NCBI GenBank assembly: GCA_014529385.2
Contig: CM043963.1
Location: forward strand, 100,916,912 to 100,980,911
DNA length: 64,000 nucleotides
Direction: 5' to 3'
DNA from: Adiantum capillus-veneris
Taxonomy: Eukaryota > Streptophyta > Polypodiopsida > Polypodiales > Pteridaceae
Part shown: positions 44,388 to 56,463 of the stretch, in pieces
How positions within the stretch are numbered: the stretch's first letter is position 1
Layout of the letters: every line of letters begins with the position of its first letter
Made by a program: the position numbers and the translations under genes
Notes under the pieces: model-generated
Database searches by the model: none
Seen by the model: only the letters and a program-made list of their open reading frames with translations
Told to the model about the DNA's origin: nothing

Positions 44388-45531
44388 TGTCAGGAGTTTT
44401 TTGGAAGAAGTGATTGCACATATGTACATACACATGCATGGTGCATTGAATAAAGAATTGCCCATTTTCCATAGCCAGGTGGTTACGTGGGGCCCACATG
44501 TGTACAAGTAGGACAGGGTGTACATAGTGCATCGTTTTTCACTATTACCAGTACCGGTGTGTTTTTTATATAATAATGAGGAGTTGGTAGCACGTAAAAC
44601 TTATCGAGGAAGCTATCTGCGGGCCGACGACATGAGGTAAGTAGGTGCGTCAGATGGCATCTAGTGGCGTCAGAAGGCCGAATGGGGTCAATACTTGCAC
44701 GTGGAGAAGTACGGACACAACGTGGATGTTTTCTTGTGATAATTATGCAGAAAGGTCATCATGAGGACCATCTTTTGGGACCACTTCACGTGGTTGCAGG
44801 ATGCATTATTGAAAAAAGCTGAGTGCCAGGTGTGCGGATGATGAGAAAAGGTGACAACTATGCACTACGAGGCCAGTTTTTGGCCTGTCCGGGGTCCGTT
44901 TGAAGTCATCTAAAAGGCCAAGGGTGCCCAACTAATAAAGCTAAGTGTGGGAACTGAAAAAACAGAGAGAAGACCAGAAAAAACGTGGAGAGAAGAGGAG
45001 GAACAGCCGCAACTGTGTTTTTGGGGTTTTTGGAGCCTGTTATGGCGTAAACTGCTCATCCGAGGTCGGATTTGAGCACTTTGACATTGTAGACTGGGGT
45101 TTTGGGCCGTTCCGGACGTGATGGCGCTGTCCATTTTGCCAAATTCCTTATTGTTTTTCTATTGTTTTGGTTGTGTAAGTTTCTCCTCTGAGCGAAGCTT
45201 CTGCTCCAATTTGTGATTGTATATGGCATATTTTACCCATATTGTGTGAGCTATTTGCCCGATTGGTGTTGGCCCAAGCTTAGTTGTATCTGAACATCAG
45301 AAATTCTCCTCTTTTGAGCTGAGTTTTTTGGGTGTGTGTGTGTGTGTCTCTCTCTCTGTGTGGAGTGGGTAAACGGATAATCTCTCTCCTCTCGCTCCAT
45401 CTGTGTGTTCCCTGTCTCGGCCAGGTGGGTTGTGTAAGCCGAGTGGTGCCCCATAGTGTGTGTGTGTATCTTCCCAAGAGTGTGTGCCAGGTTGTTATAG
45501 AGGCGTTCTGTGTGTTTCCATCCCGCTCACA
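44388..45531 (+). repeat. 3' LTR of the Tat-like element
   Basis: 1144 bp, TGTCAGGAG...GCTCACA. Highly similar to the 5' LTR apart from scattered substitutions and the shorter GT tract. Confidence 0.9.
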
Positions 45532-46422
45532 GCGTGGCGAGTCGCATGGCGGTGCAGGGGCGGGGTTGCCCGCTGCAAGACGTAAACCCGGGCTCGTCGG
45601 GGGGCTACGGAGTGCCGATGTGGCAGGGTGATGAGGCAGGCCACGGTGGATGAGGTGGGGCTGATGGGGTGGGGGATGATGACGGGGTTGGGTGCCATGT
45701 CATGCGATTTCAAAAATTGCATGATTGGGGGTTGTAGAGGTAGTTACACTGTGGTGGTTCTCCATGCATGCTCCGAAGGGGCGCGCAGGAAGAGCATTGA
45801 GGGATTACCATTGCAAGCCTTCTCTCCCCCTCTTTCGAATGGCGTCAGTGTAAGCAGGTAGAGCAAGTGATGTTGCAGCTTGACATGGCCTTGTGTTGAT
45901 GCAACTCTCCTCTCCCTCTCCTCTTATGAAAGAGCTCGCCAATTATGAGCCTCTGTCCCTGCTTTGGATTGCCAAGGTCCCTGCTCTGGATTGCCAAGCT
46001 ACATTCGTCGTGAAGAATCGAAATCTCTCCACAGCCACCCACAGTTGAGCTCTTCAATTGTAAACCAAGGCAAGTTAGGGTATTGCAATGCAAAAATGGG
46101 AGAAATTTGATGCCATCATTAGGGCAGAGGATCTTCTTGCCATGGCTTCATGATTGGATAGTTGGGGAGAGGTGGAAAAGTCTTTGTAAACCCGGTCAAG
46201 ATAGAGAATAACGGTGACAATGGAAGGGATGGCTTGTCATTGGGATTTGAATGAACTCCCAGCCGTTGAGCAACAGCCACAGTGGATAGATTCTTCAAAC
46301 CAAATGCTTGGGCGACAAGGTCCTCTTGATATGTATCAAATTTATAGCACCTCTGATAAGAAGATGGATGGGCGAGACTCTAGTGATAGCCACGAAATGC
46401 AAGATTTGTTTGAAATGGCTCA
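45532..46422. other. Displaced upstream flank of the transporter gene
   Basis: GC-rich at its start (GGCGGTGCAGGGGCGGGG), continuing the sequence that ends at 32793. Before the Tat-like insertion it lay about 490 bp upstream of the start codon. No gene was recognised. Confidence 0.5.
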
Positions 46423-46531
46423 TGTCAGGCCAAGGGCCAGGACAGACATGTGGTCAAGGGGCGCTATGTTTAGAGACTAAGAGTCTATATACAGCATGGT
46501 TGGGTGGAGAGTTGCATGGTCCAGTCCTAGG
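46423..46531 (+). repeat. 108-bp repeat, copy 1 (LTR-start-like)
   Basis: It begins TGTCAGGCCAAGGGCC and ends GCATGGTCCAGTCC. It matches 55064-55171 with a few substitutions and diverges beyond. The TG start and the purine tract before the partner copy suggest the start of an LTR. Confidence 0.7.
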
Positions 46532-48653
46532 ACACCCTTATGGTACCCTAAGTTATGCGATGCAAAAGGAATTCTGCATCGGGGAACACATAGACCAACG
46601 AAGGCGACGACCTCTTGCTTCACCTCATCTACATGGTTTGGCGCCGCCTGCTCTGCAGAAGCAAAAAGCAACCGGCATGCCCCCGCACTCGCATCGAGAC
46701 TTACCAAGACAGCATTGCTGCAGCTCCAAAATCCGTCGTGTTGAGCATAGCGTCTGTTCCTGTAGGCATGCTCACCTTGAAAAATTCCAGAATCATCCCC
46801 TCCATGCCTAGCGCCCATTCCCGCCGGCCTACTTGCCATGCAACCTTCGACTGCAAGAAGGGAGAAGCCATGTTTCATGCTCATGCACGTCTTCATATTT
46901 AGCACAAGCTACTCCTACCTCGTCAAAGGAAAAACGAGCAAGAAAACAGGCGGAGCTCCCCATGAACGAAAAAAGAGAGAGATTCTGAAAGAGACGAAAA
47001 AAGAGAGAGATTCTGAAAGAGCTCCATGCCTTCTCCTCCGCCATGGCTCCACCTTCCCCCTTCTTCTCCACCTTGCTGTGTTACCAATGTTAGACCGCAG
47101 CCCACAAATACACACACAAAAAAAAGGCCAGGACAGCGCCATGGTTGCATGGCATGTCCAATGTAGAAACGCTGATAATCCGCAAGGTACTCAGGATGTA
47201 TTCTTGAGCTGCAAGAACCCAGGATTGTTTGATAATTGAGCAAGGCTCAAAGTATCCCATAAAAAGAAAAATCGTTCGTATGCCTCAAACTCTCTTCGAT
47301 TTGAGTGAATTACATTCGAAAAGGTTTGCATCCAAGAATTTGTAACTGATCCTTGCTTTAAGCTTCACCATGAGTTGCGCATAAGGCAAGGCATTCTGAG
47401 AGAAGCCTTGCAACCAACCTCCATGAGGGTACATGAGGGCAGGACAAGCTTCAAGTTTTGACATGGGATGCAAGGATCATGGAAGAGCTACCAGATAGGC
47501 CATGCGGCTAGCAAGGTAAGTCGGCACAAGTCAGTAATCAGATATGCATTTGTTTTTGAAGCTGTTTGGCAAATTTGTTTGAACAAGATGAGTGATTCTT
47601 GTCCTAGCAAGGCTGTTGTACAAGTTATTAATCTCCATTCATTTGCATGGTTTTGCTAGCATGAATGATCATCACTTGCACATGCAACTGAATTATGCCT
47701 ATAATGTGCATGCTACATTGTTACTTTGAAATTTACATAACATTTCGAGCAAGCAAGGCTTGCATTGCCTTTAGCAAGGCTCGCATGCAATCGAGGGGAG
47801 TGCCCTTTAGGCTCTCCACGCACAATCACTGCTTGTGACAGTTTTTTTAAGCGTTACAATTTTGTTGGCATCAAACCAATGCTTAACCTATCAACATGAC
47901 TCAAGCATGGCTTGAGTACCTACAGCCCTGATTTGCTGCACGGATCAATGGCAATTCAATTTTGATTCCCATGGAATCTCAAGGAGATCGGCACACCCTG
48001 TGGCTCGACTTCATGAAGGGTGCATAGAGCTCGGCATGGCCGACTTCTTGTCACTGCTTCTAGAAGTCGGCAAAGATACTCGCCACACGGCACTAGCCAC
48101 TTTCACTTGAAATTGCTTGACAAGGTCAATTCTCATTTGCCACGATCTTTGTACGTCGGTACCAACAAATGTTGGCTACAATTTGGGCATCTTGCATTGA
48201 AGATTCTCGCATTTGGACTATGCTATGAGCATACAAACTTGGCGGGGGAATTGGCAATCTGCTTGCAGGTTATTTCATTACATACCAGACGGGCGTATAT
48301 GATATACAAGGGTGTATATGATACACACGATAATTCTCTCTCGCGCAATAGATAGGGCTATGAGCTGCATTTGAGCGAGTTTTTCCTTGACATCTCAAGA
48401 CAATTGGGTACAACAGGATGACCAGGTTAGACCATGTTAAGTTTTGTTTATTTTTCCATGTTTACACCTTTGATTGGAAACTACTGCTTTTGTGCAAAGC
48501 AAAGTTCTTTGACAATTTTACGGGAAGCAAGGCTTCTCCCTTGTGCCAAGGTACTACCCAATGACTTGGCATCAAGGGCATTGACACACAAGTTCGAGAA
48601 ACTGGAAAAATAGGGAATCTCAGCTCACAGAATCCCTACCAATCTAAATTGTG
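46532..48653. other. Unassigned sequence between the 108-bp repeat and Copia copy 2
   Basis: Contains a short tandem repeat (ACGAAAAAAGAGAGAGATTC, two copies at about 46966-47020) and GCAAGGCTTGC-type short inverted motifs near 47750. The frames at 46308-46811 and 46838-47239 have no recognisable domain. It may be the body of a long LTR that starts at 46423. Confidence 0.4.
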
Positions 48654-48658
48654 CAAGG

Positions 48659-48847
48659 TGTTGGGGTATAGGCGTCTGTGCCTTGCCCGGCCGCCCAGAG
48701 TCTGGGCGCCCACTGACTTGTATACCTTATACATAGCATAAGTGTATAGGGGGCTGCTCACTCTTTGAGTCTCCCCACCCACATTGTGTGTCGTGTCTCC
48801 TTCTCTCTCTCTCACTCTCCGTCTGTGGTGCTCCCCGATCCCCTTCA
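48659..48847 (+). repeat. 5' LTR of Copia copy 2
   Basis: 189 bp, TGTTGGGGTATAGG...GATCCCCTTCA. Confidence 0.92.
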
Positions 48848-48866
48848 ATTGGTATCAGAGCTCTGG
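48848..48866 (+). other. tRNA-iMet primer-binding site of Copia copy 2
   Basis: ATTGGTATCAGAGCTCTGG directly follows the LTR; TGGTATCAGAGC is the standard plant Copia site. Confidence 0.88.
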
Positions 48867-49566
48867 TGACAGCGGAGAGCACGATGGCTTTGAGAACTTT
48901 GAGGCGATAGCTCGCTCGCTCTCGATGGTAGAGAGATTAAGAAAGCTTGGAAGCTTTGTGAGAATGCAATGGGAGCTTGTGAGCTCAGTTGAGAGTGATG
49001 TATGCTCTTGTGGAAGCTCAGAAAGGAGTGTGGAAGATTGTGTGTAAGTGAAGGTGTGCTGCCCAAAAAGTGTGTGCGCAGCAGCACAGTTTTCAGATTC
49101 GTTTTTCTCCTTGTAGAATGCAGATCTGAGAATTCTGTTTGTGTGCCCATTTGTTTCGACGTGGTCTACAACTTTGCAGAAGAAACTTTTTGCAAATTCC
49201 TCACCATTTTGCTGATATTCAACTCAGACTGACTGTATACAGAAATTTTCCCAAGAGTTTTATGCGTATCATTTATGCGATCTAGGTAGAGATTGCGGGT
49301 TGCACTTAGTATTTGTGTGCGATGTTCTCTGCAGGTGGGAGATTTATGCGTGTGTATGCATCGATACCGCACAGTGTGGGCTTGGTGATTAGCTCACAGA
49401 TTGCAGTGTGATACTAGAGCAGGTGAGGCTTGTATTGACATTGTGGGAGCTGTATTTTGGAGTGTGTCTCACAGGTTTTACATTGTGTTTCTGGCCATAT
49501 TTGTAGACAGTTTCCAGGTGTTGTTGGTGAGGTGGTTTTGCTTTCTAGTTTGCTACATTGTGCTCA

Positions 49567-50411
49567 TGGCAGAGACACGTGATCGATCAGATTGTGACCT
49601 CTCACAGATGCGCGTGTTTGATGGTTCAGACTTTGCGGCATGGAGAGAGTGTATGCTTGATGCATTGACACAGCGAGGGTTGCATTGACCATTGAGTGGT
49701 AATGCAGGTAGACCTTCAAACATGTCTGACGATCAGTGGCAGGAGCTAGAGGAGATGGCACTATCTACGCTCTCTTTGCACCTTGCGGAATCTGTATATG
49801 CTCTTGTTATGTATGAGACTACTTCGAGAGCACTTTGGTGCAGATTACATGATATGTATGATAGATTTGAGTCATCACGAACTCGTGTGAGACATGTACA
49901 TTCACGAGCACGCCGACAGGTGACATGTTGGTATTGTGGTCATTCTGGACACGTTAGACGGCGCTGTTTTCGTCGTATGCGACATCGTAGGAGACATGGC
50001 AGTTTCAGAGATGTATGTAGTGATGCCATGGACTCAGTTGCTTTGACAGTTGAGGCAGATGTAGTGTCGAAGTATACTAGTGATGGGGATGTCACTTTTA
50101 CCTCGAGTTATGCACGAGATGCTATACATATGGATAGTGCACTCCCTTCGCAGTGGTTGCTAGACGTAGATGCTATGTTTCATGTCACGCCGCATCGTGA
50201 ATGGTTTTGTAGCTATTCTAGCGGGATGCTTGGCAGTGTACGTTTGACCGATGGATTGGTGCATGCAAAAGCAGGTGCAGGAGATGTGAGACTTTCATTA
50301 CCGAGTGGTGCATCTTACTTGTTACGACATGTGCGCTATGTACCAAATTTGACAGTGAGTTTGATCTCAATTGGTCAGCTTAGAGATTGTGGATGTCAGA
50401 TTTTGCTATGA
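49567..50411 (+). pseudogene. Copia copy 2 gag-protease
   Basis: Starts MAETRDRSDCDLSQM at about 49566. An in-frame TGA at 49687-49689 follows TQRGLH; copy 1 has Arg there. The second frame 49692-50411 holds the gag-like LHLAESVYALVMYETTSRAL, the knuckle CWYCGHSGHVRRRC, the altered protease site WLLDVDAMFHVT, and the pre-integrase-like end YVPNLTVSLISIGQL. A stop after GCQILL ends it. The catalytic D-S-G-A is D-V-D-A. Confidence 0.83.
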
Positions 50412-50423
50412 GAGAGAGATTTT

Positions 50424-51395
50424 GTGATGCATTTGGGTTCGCTAGTGATTGCGAGAGGTGCCAGGAGTGGTACAGGTTACCCATTGCATGTGGATCATGC
50501 GAGAGACGGTGTTGTCTCTGTGATCATGCAGCCAGGTAGACAGCGAGAGAGCAGGCAAGTTTCTTTTGCTTGTGGGTTGCAGGATGATTTGCATGGAGTG
50601 CAGAGTAGTGAGCTCGTTGTGCACACAGTTGGGGCACGACTTGAGCAGTCACACAGAGAGGTGACAGAGTCAGACATGCATGCTTTGCTAGTGACTGAGC
50701 AAAGCAAAGAGTCAATTGTGCAAGATACTTCTATGTAGGATAGACAGGTAGAGCGGTCTTGCTCTAGTGAGTCACGACAAGAGGACGTTGTGCAAGAGTC
50801 TATGCATACGGAGTTAGAGCATGAGAGCTCTAGTGAGTCACAACAGATTGAGTGGTCATGTTTGCAGTGGATGATTGCAGAGGAGACTGAGATGTCAGCG
50901 ATTATGCAGTCATTCCTTTCTATGCTCGACAGTGAGCATGGGGATATAGTTGTGCAGGATATGTCTTCCAGCAGACACCTAGAGCACCTGGTTTGCTCTG
51001 AGGTTGCACGACAGGTTGATGCGTGTTTTGTGGACAGTCAGGAGATGCATGTGGCTGACACGCCTTGTCAGTCAGAGATGCCTATTGCCAGGGATATATA
51101 TGTTGATGCATGCTCCGTAGAGCTAGCAGGGCCCGCTAGCATTGCATCGGCATTCGGTGGTCTCATGTATGAGATGTTGATCTTGAGACCGGATATCGCA
51201 GCTGCAGTGGGAGAATTTGTAGTTGGGGTTGTCAGTCGTTTGTTGACTGATGATGGTATAGTGCACGAGGGAGATATGCAGGTATTGCATACATACTTGC
51301 AGTACGTGTGTGGTACGTCTGGTGGTGTATGGACTTACACGGGAGCAGGACAGCCGGATGCACACGATCACAGCCAGCCAGTGGGCATCGGTTGA
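50424..51395 (+). pseudogene. Copia copy 2 downstream frame: acidic spacer and RT/RNase H-connection remnant
   Basis: Homologous over its length to the 323-codon frame of copy 1, interrupted by one TAG at 50736-50738. It ends with FGGLMYEMLILRPDIAAAVG, a VLHTYLQYVCGTSGG segment and DAHDHSQPVGIG before the stop. Conservation of both spacer and remnant in two independent insertions shows that the reduced structure predates them. Confidence 0.75.
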
Positions 51396-51474
51396 GAGCG
51401 GTTTTCTCTCGCCTTTTGTAGTCTTTAGACTAGGTTCTCTTGCTTAAAGGCACAGTCGCCTTTAAGTGGGAGGT

Positions 51475-51663
51475 TGTTGGGGTATAGGCGTTTGTGCCTT
51501 GCCCGGCCGCCCAGAGTCTGGGCGCCCACTAACTTGTATACCTTATACATAGCATAAGTGTATAGGGGGATGCTCACTCTTTGAGTCTCCCCACCCACAT
51601 TGTGTGTCGTGTCTCCTTCTCTCTCTCTCACTCTCCGTCTATGGTGCTCCCCGATCCCCTTCA
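51475..51663 (+). repeat. 3' LTR of Copia copy 2
   Basis: 189 bp, followed by the TSD CAAGG. Confidence 0.92.
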
Positions 51664-51668
51664 CAAGG

Positions 51669-54600
51669 CACTTATGGTTTTGGCTCTCACGTTTGAGGCC
51701 ACCACTTTGCCAAGGGCTTAAGATTATGTATGCATGGCATGCTAGCTAGGTGGATTCAATTCTACCGCCTCCTGAAACACGCTTCCGCTATAACACTAGA
51801 CATTTTGTGAAGGACAAGATAAGTTCTGGATTGTTTGACATAATTTTGGTTGCTGTCAACACACAAAAACACTAAAAAGAACCTAAATCAAGGACTTAAT
51901 TCAAAGGCATGGTGCTATCATTAAGTCACACTGGTGTCGTCACAACCACATACACGGTAGGTGGGTCAGTTTGTGACTTGTTTGTGTTTTTCTGTTACCT
52001 CTCTCGATGAGAGAGAAACTGTTGCACGCTTATATGATAAGCTGCACGCTACGCATAAGATGCACACGAGCATGGGCACAACATATACAAAGTAGTCACT
52101 TAAGGAAAGTTCCTCAGCCCAGCATTCTCTCTCTGTCTCTTTCTTATTTCTCTCAAAGAATAAAGAAAACTTTTCAAGAATCTTTTGATACATGTTTTTC
52201 TTTTGAGTTAGCCTGAGCCAAGGTGCTCTAACTCTCAGCTATAAATTGGGTAAGACGCCATCCAAATTAGTCTTCATCGTTTCGTCGATTGACCACTAAT
52301 TGCCATGAGGGCTATGAGCCACACACGCTGGCTAAGAGTCATTGTCAGATCTCGGGTAAAACCCAAATGTTAGCATTCTTTGGGTGATTGTTCTTAAGAT
52401 CGAACAGATCTACCCAGTGGAGTACACATCGACGTTCATGGACAAGCAAGAGTCGTGTCATTATGGATGTTTAGGGTGTCATTTTTGCACTACATGTTTT
52501 CAGTGTGACGCTTGCGTTGAGTTTTTGGTAACCATAAATTCACATCAGCTGATCTCTCCCATAGAGTTTAGATACAGCAAACCATTGTGACAGCATGGTT
52601 GTCCATAAGAGCTAGGCATTTCACTTGTGTTGATATCTTGCTCTCTCTATAGCACTACGAGTGTCTATGGAAGCACAGTTTTGGGGTAAGACCCAGCGGG
52701 CGGGTGTTTACTCAATCATCCCATAGGCATTAAGGATAACAATTTGAGCTATTCCCGTAATACTTTCAAGGAAAGAATTCCACAATCTACCACGTGATAG
52801 CGGACAAATTCAACTTTTCAAGTTGATTCCTCTCATTCTGTACACGGTTGACTATGTTGGTTACCGTTGCCTGCTAGTTGAGCAGTTTCTACAAAGGGTC
52901 TTACCAAGGGGTTTGACTACATAGATTATAATCAACGAGTTTGGATTGCAAAGGCAACACCCAGGGTTTCCAGTGCAATGTTGCTTGGTTTTTTCACAAG
53001 TGGGTGACGTGCTCCTCTGCATTTGAATACGGGTAAGTGAACATGAAGTTCAACTCTCCAGTTACGCATCTATTGATTTGGTGTTATTCCATTTTTTAGT
53101 ATGTTTTGCTTGGGTTTTTCAAGTTGTATAAATACGCTTAAATGTTTCGGAGACATGCCAAGGTCATGTCGAAACAAAGCATTTTGGGCCGTCGTGTTCC
53201 ATATATTTTTCTGCATTATGCTGTTATGAATCCCCGGGTAGGGTTCGATTTGGCACATGTTGTCACATGGGATACAACATGGTCTAGGAACTCAAGGAGT
53301 TCGGTTTAGCCATGGGGAGCAATGATAATGAGGGTCCCTCTCACTCGCATCGCAGAGTGTTTGTAGTTACCTCCACACACAAGTACATCTCGTACTTGAA
53401 GGATGTTCTTTTATAGACATCCTTATTTGAGACATATTCCACATGTGGAGAATATGAGTCTCTGGGACTGACACTGACGCCTAATTCCTAATGATGTATC
53501 GCGATGAAGTCCCTACGTGCTGGTCACATCCGTTCATTAGACCAATTGTAGCACACTGTATCAAGAGCAATTTTCGTGGCCAGAAATTGTCAGGTACTAA
53601 GTACAGACTTGTTACGATTACAAGTGCATTGAAACCACCTTAACGGAGGGTTGTTTCTACATATAACTAAGTATGCTACGTTCATGAGAATGTCTCATGG
53701 TTGGTACCTAGGTGTGACTGGGTTGTCACATTCTGTTATGGTCCAACTTTTATTGCAAGAATTTCACGTACGTATCGTGAAAATTTTCGTCATGGAATTG
53801 CGGTTCGGATATGTTTCTGTTAAATGCATGCACACTAGGTGTTATGGGCCCTAGTGTTTAACACAGATTTAATCGGAGCGGCATGCAAATTCATGGACTT
53901 TATTCTTTCTACACTCTTTTGCACCACCAGTGCAATCTCTCTTGCATATTTAGTATGAGTTTACACCCTGCCATACAAGGTAATGGCTCAGTATGGGTGT
54001 TTGCGATTGGATGTTCTAAATTCCAATCTGCTTTAAACCTAGTTGGTTGTTTCCCCTCCATATCCAGTATATGGTTGGAACCTCACTTGGTGAGTCATAG
54101 TTTATCATCAGTCAAGTGGTTGGGGGAAAGCACCTCACTCTTACTACTGCTATTCATCCCTCGTTGGATGGACAGCTTACAAGAATTCTATTTAGTACTA
54201 AAGGATATGCTAAGCGCATATGTTAGTAAACCATGCTAAAGGATATGCTAAGTGCATACGTTAGCAAGAAGCGAAACAACTCGATCGTTTACCTTTCTGG
54301 TTTGGAGTTTGCTTCACATGATGAAAGGCATGTTATGACTAGTTTTAGTCTCTGTATGTTATTCTCAAGTTATCAACCTTGATCATCAGTTTTGATGAGG
54401 TTGGCTACTGGCAAGAAACAATAGCAAGTCAAGGACTTGGTTGCTGCCTGCTGAGTATGTCAGAATATTACTTTCATGGAAAGTTGAGCAGAGGTTGTAT
54501 TGCATGTTCCACTCGGGGCGGTCACTTTTTAGAATGTGTATGCTATCACGTGAGTTAACAGGAGAGGATTATTAAAAGATCAAAATGTATCAAAATGTAT

Positions 54601-55063
54601 ACATACAGAGGGGGGTGGAGTTTTTTTAAATAGGAACGTAGTGTAAATATAGTATGTATATTGAGGTATTATTAATAACCTCTTGAACGCACGTGATATA
54701 GGAAGCTTTTGATAAGTGACCGCCCCGAGACATTCCAGTACCTTCAGAAAGTCTGAAACCTGGATATGCAATTAGACACCTATTAGTTGTGATAGCTCGT
54801 TTAGCATTTTGAAGTGAGTTCTAAATGGAGTCTTTACGTTATGTTGGTTATGGGTCGGTTAACCAAGATGGTTGCACAGGGACAACAATGTAGAAAATCA
54901 AGATGTTATCCTTGATTTCATTGAACCTCCTACTGAACCGGGTTCCGATCCAACAAACCGTTGGATCCATGAGGGATGCCACGGTGGAAAACATTAGTGT
55001 TCTTATGAAGATATCATCACTTGTGTTTTCGAGGATGAAAACGCTTCTCCAAGGGGGGAGTAA
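51669..55063. other. Old, mostly unrecognised sequence; possible retroelement interior
   Basis: No domain was recognised in any frame. The last 200 bp read FEDENASPRGE just before AAGGGGGGAG, a purine tract that abuts the 108-bp repeat at 55064. That pattern looks like the 3' end of a Gypsy polyprotein and its polypurine tract. A pair of short direct repeats (CTAAAGGATATGCTAAG) is at 54198-54255. Confidence 0.4.
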
Positions 55064-55171
55064 TGTTATGCCAAGGGCCAGGACAGACATGCGGTCAAGG
55101 GGCGCTATGTTTAGAGACTAAGAGTCTATATATAGCACGGTTGGGTGGAGAGTTGCATGGTCCAGTCCCCC
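55064..55171 (+). repeat. 108-bp repeat, copy 2 (LTR-start-like)
   Basis: It begins TGTTATGCCAAGGGCC right after a purine tract and matches 46423-46531. Homology stops at the run CCCCC near 55171, so if this is a 3' LTR it is truncated. Confidence 0.7.
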
Positions 55172-56463
55172 GTGGTCTAACAACTCAACAACCATGTCTA
55201 GATGCTTTTGCATTTACATCTAATCAGTATTTTTCCTTTGATAGCATACATCTTGATGATTGCTTCCATACAAAAAGGGCAAGGACCAACCATAGATTCT
55301 CTCAAAGCAGTGGACAAATCGGGCCTCTTGGACTTGAGAAAATGGGGAAGAATCCAAGCATCATTACACATGGTCACCGATGAAGAAGGTGATATGTATT
55401 TTGTCAATAGCACTGGAAAGAGGATTCCATGCATAGAAGATTGGGAAAGGATTGTGTCTTCATACCACACAAGTAAACATCTTGATTGAACCGCAACCAG
55501 GACAACAATCGCAAAAACATAGTGCACCAACATTAGGATGCATGGTATTTCACTTGAATTTGGAAAGGAGGTCCTTGACCTTTGCTCTTGTGCTACAGTT
55601 TCAGCTTTGGAGGATGGACATAGGCAGACGCGAGATGTGACACAGTGCGTGGGTTTACATGACAGGGGTGAGAGTGCTAGCAAGAGTGACGTGTGTATTG
55701 AACAACTCACAATGGGCTTTGCTGGTGTTCAAAAAACATTAGATAGTGTAGTTGTCAACCACAAAGCGAGATTGGTTAGACTAAATTGGGTAGTACAAAC
55801 AGAATGGAAATTTGTGTGCCATCGATGGGGCGATGCGCGAAGACACGGCGAGGAGTGTCGATGACTCCGCACATCCAAGAAGTGTGGATGCTCCTTCATG
55901 GTTTTTGTGGTTTTTCCAAGACATGACATAGAGAAGGTCATCATACGGGTATTTGGAGGTCACAAAGGGCATGTTCCAGGGTCGCGAAGTGACCTATATC
56001 ACCTTTCTATGTATCGTATGGTGAAGAAGCCATGCATGGAGGATTTGTTTGATGTTGGTACATGTCGCAATGTTGCAAAGATGAGTGTATCTAAAGAAGT
56101 CATCCACATCAACATGGCATCTCTTGTAGAGCAAGTATCCTATACATTCTTCATGATTCCAAAGGGAATCTAGATGGTGTCCTACAAATTGCGCGTCGAA
56201 GGTAGTGACCTTTTTGTGGTTTTAACTTTTGTGAACTGAAATGTAACTGGGTTTACACTTGACCGGGTGTTGCCTGTCGGGTTCATACTTACCTATGTTA
56301 ACCATATTCATTATTTTAGGAAGGCTTGGAAGCTACGATTGGTCATCAATGTACAAGCAGGCTCTTAAATTGAAAGAGCAGAACAAGGTGCTACACTGTT
56401 AGCCGTACAACCCTGATGCACTTGAGGAGACAGACCGACCCTTCATTCTAGTTATCCAAGACG

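Larger units (their letters stand above)
32794..45531 (+). mobile_element. Tat-like Ty3/Gypsy retrotransposon, 12.7 kb including a nested Copia element
   Basis: LTRs 32794-33958 and 44388-45531, TG...CA ends, flanked by GCGT on both sides (32790-32793 and 45532-45535; a 4-bp match). The order is gag, CCHC knuckle, protease, RT, RNase H, a second RNase H-like domain, integrase. The extra RNase H between RNase H and integrase is the mark of the Tat lineage. A Copia-type element is inserted in gag at 35537-39534. Stops at 35126 and 41363 and frameshifts near 35410, 41500 and 42340 make it defective. The polypurine tract CTAGGGGATGGG lies just before the 3' LTR. Confidence 0.9.
48659..51663 (+). 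mobile_element. Non-autonomous Copia-type element, copy 2
   Basis: TSD CAAGG at 48654-48658 and 51664-51668. LTRs are 48659-48847 and 51475-51663 (189 bp, about four differences). The primer site ATTGGTATCAGAGCTCTGG abuts the 5' LTR and matches initiator tRNA-Met. The purine tract AAGTGGGAGGT abuts the 3' LTR. Same layout as copy 1 in the opposite orientation, 3.0 kb against 4.0 kb. The primer site and LTR ends are intact, so the template functions look preserved. Confidence 0.93.

Noticed and set aside
46829..47243. Several overlapping frames on both strands
   Set aside because: They depend on a purine-rich repeat and show no domain or consistent codon pattern.
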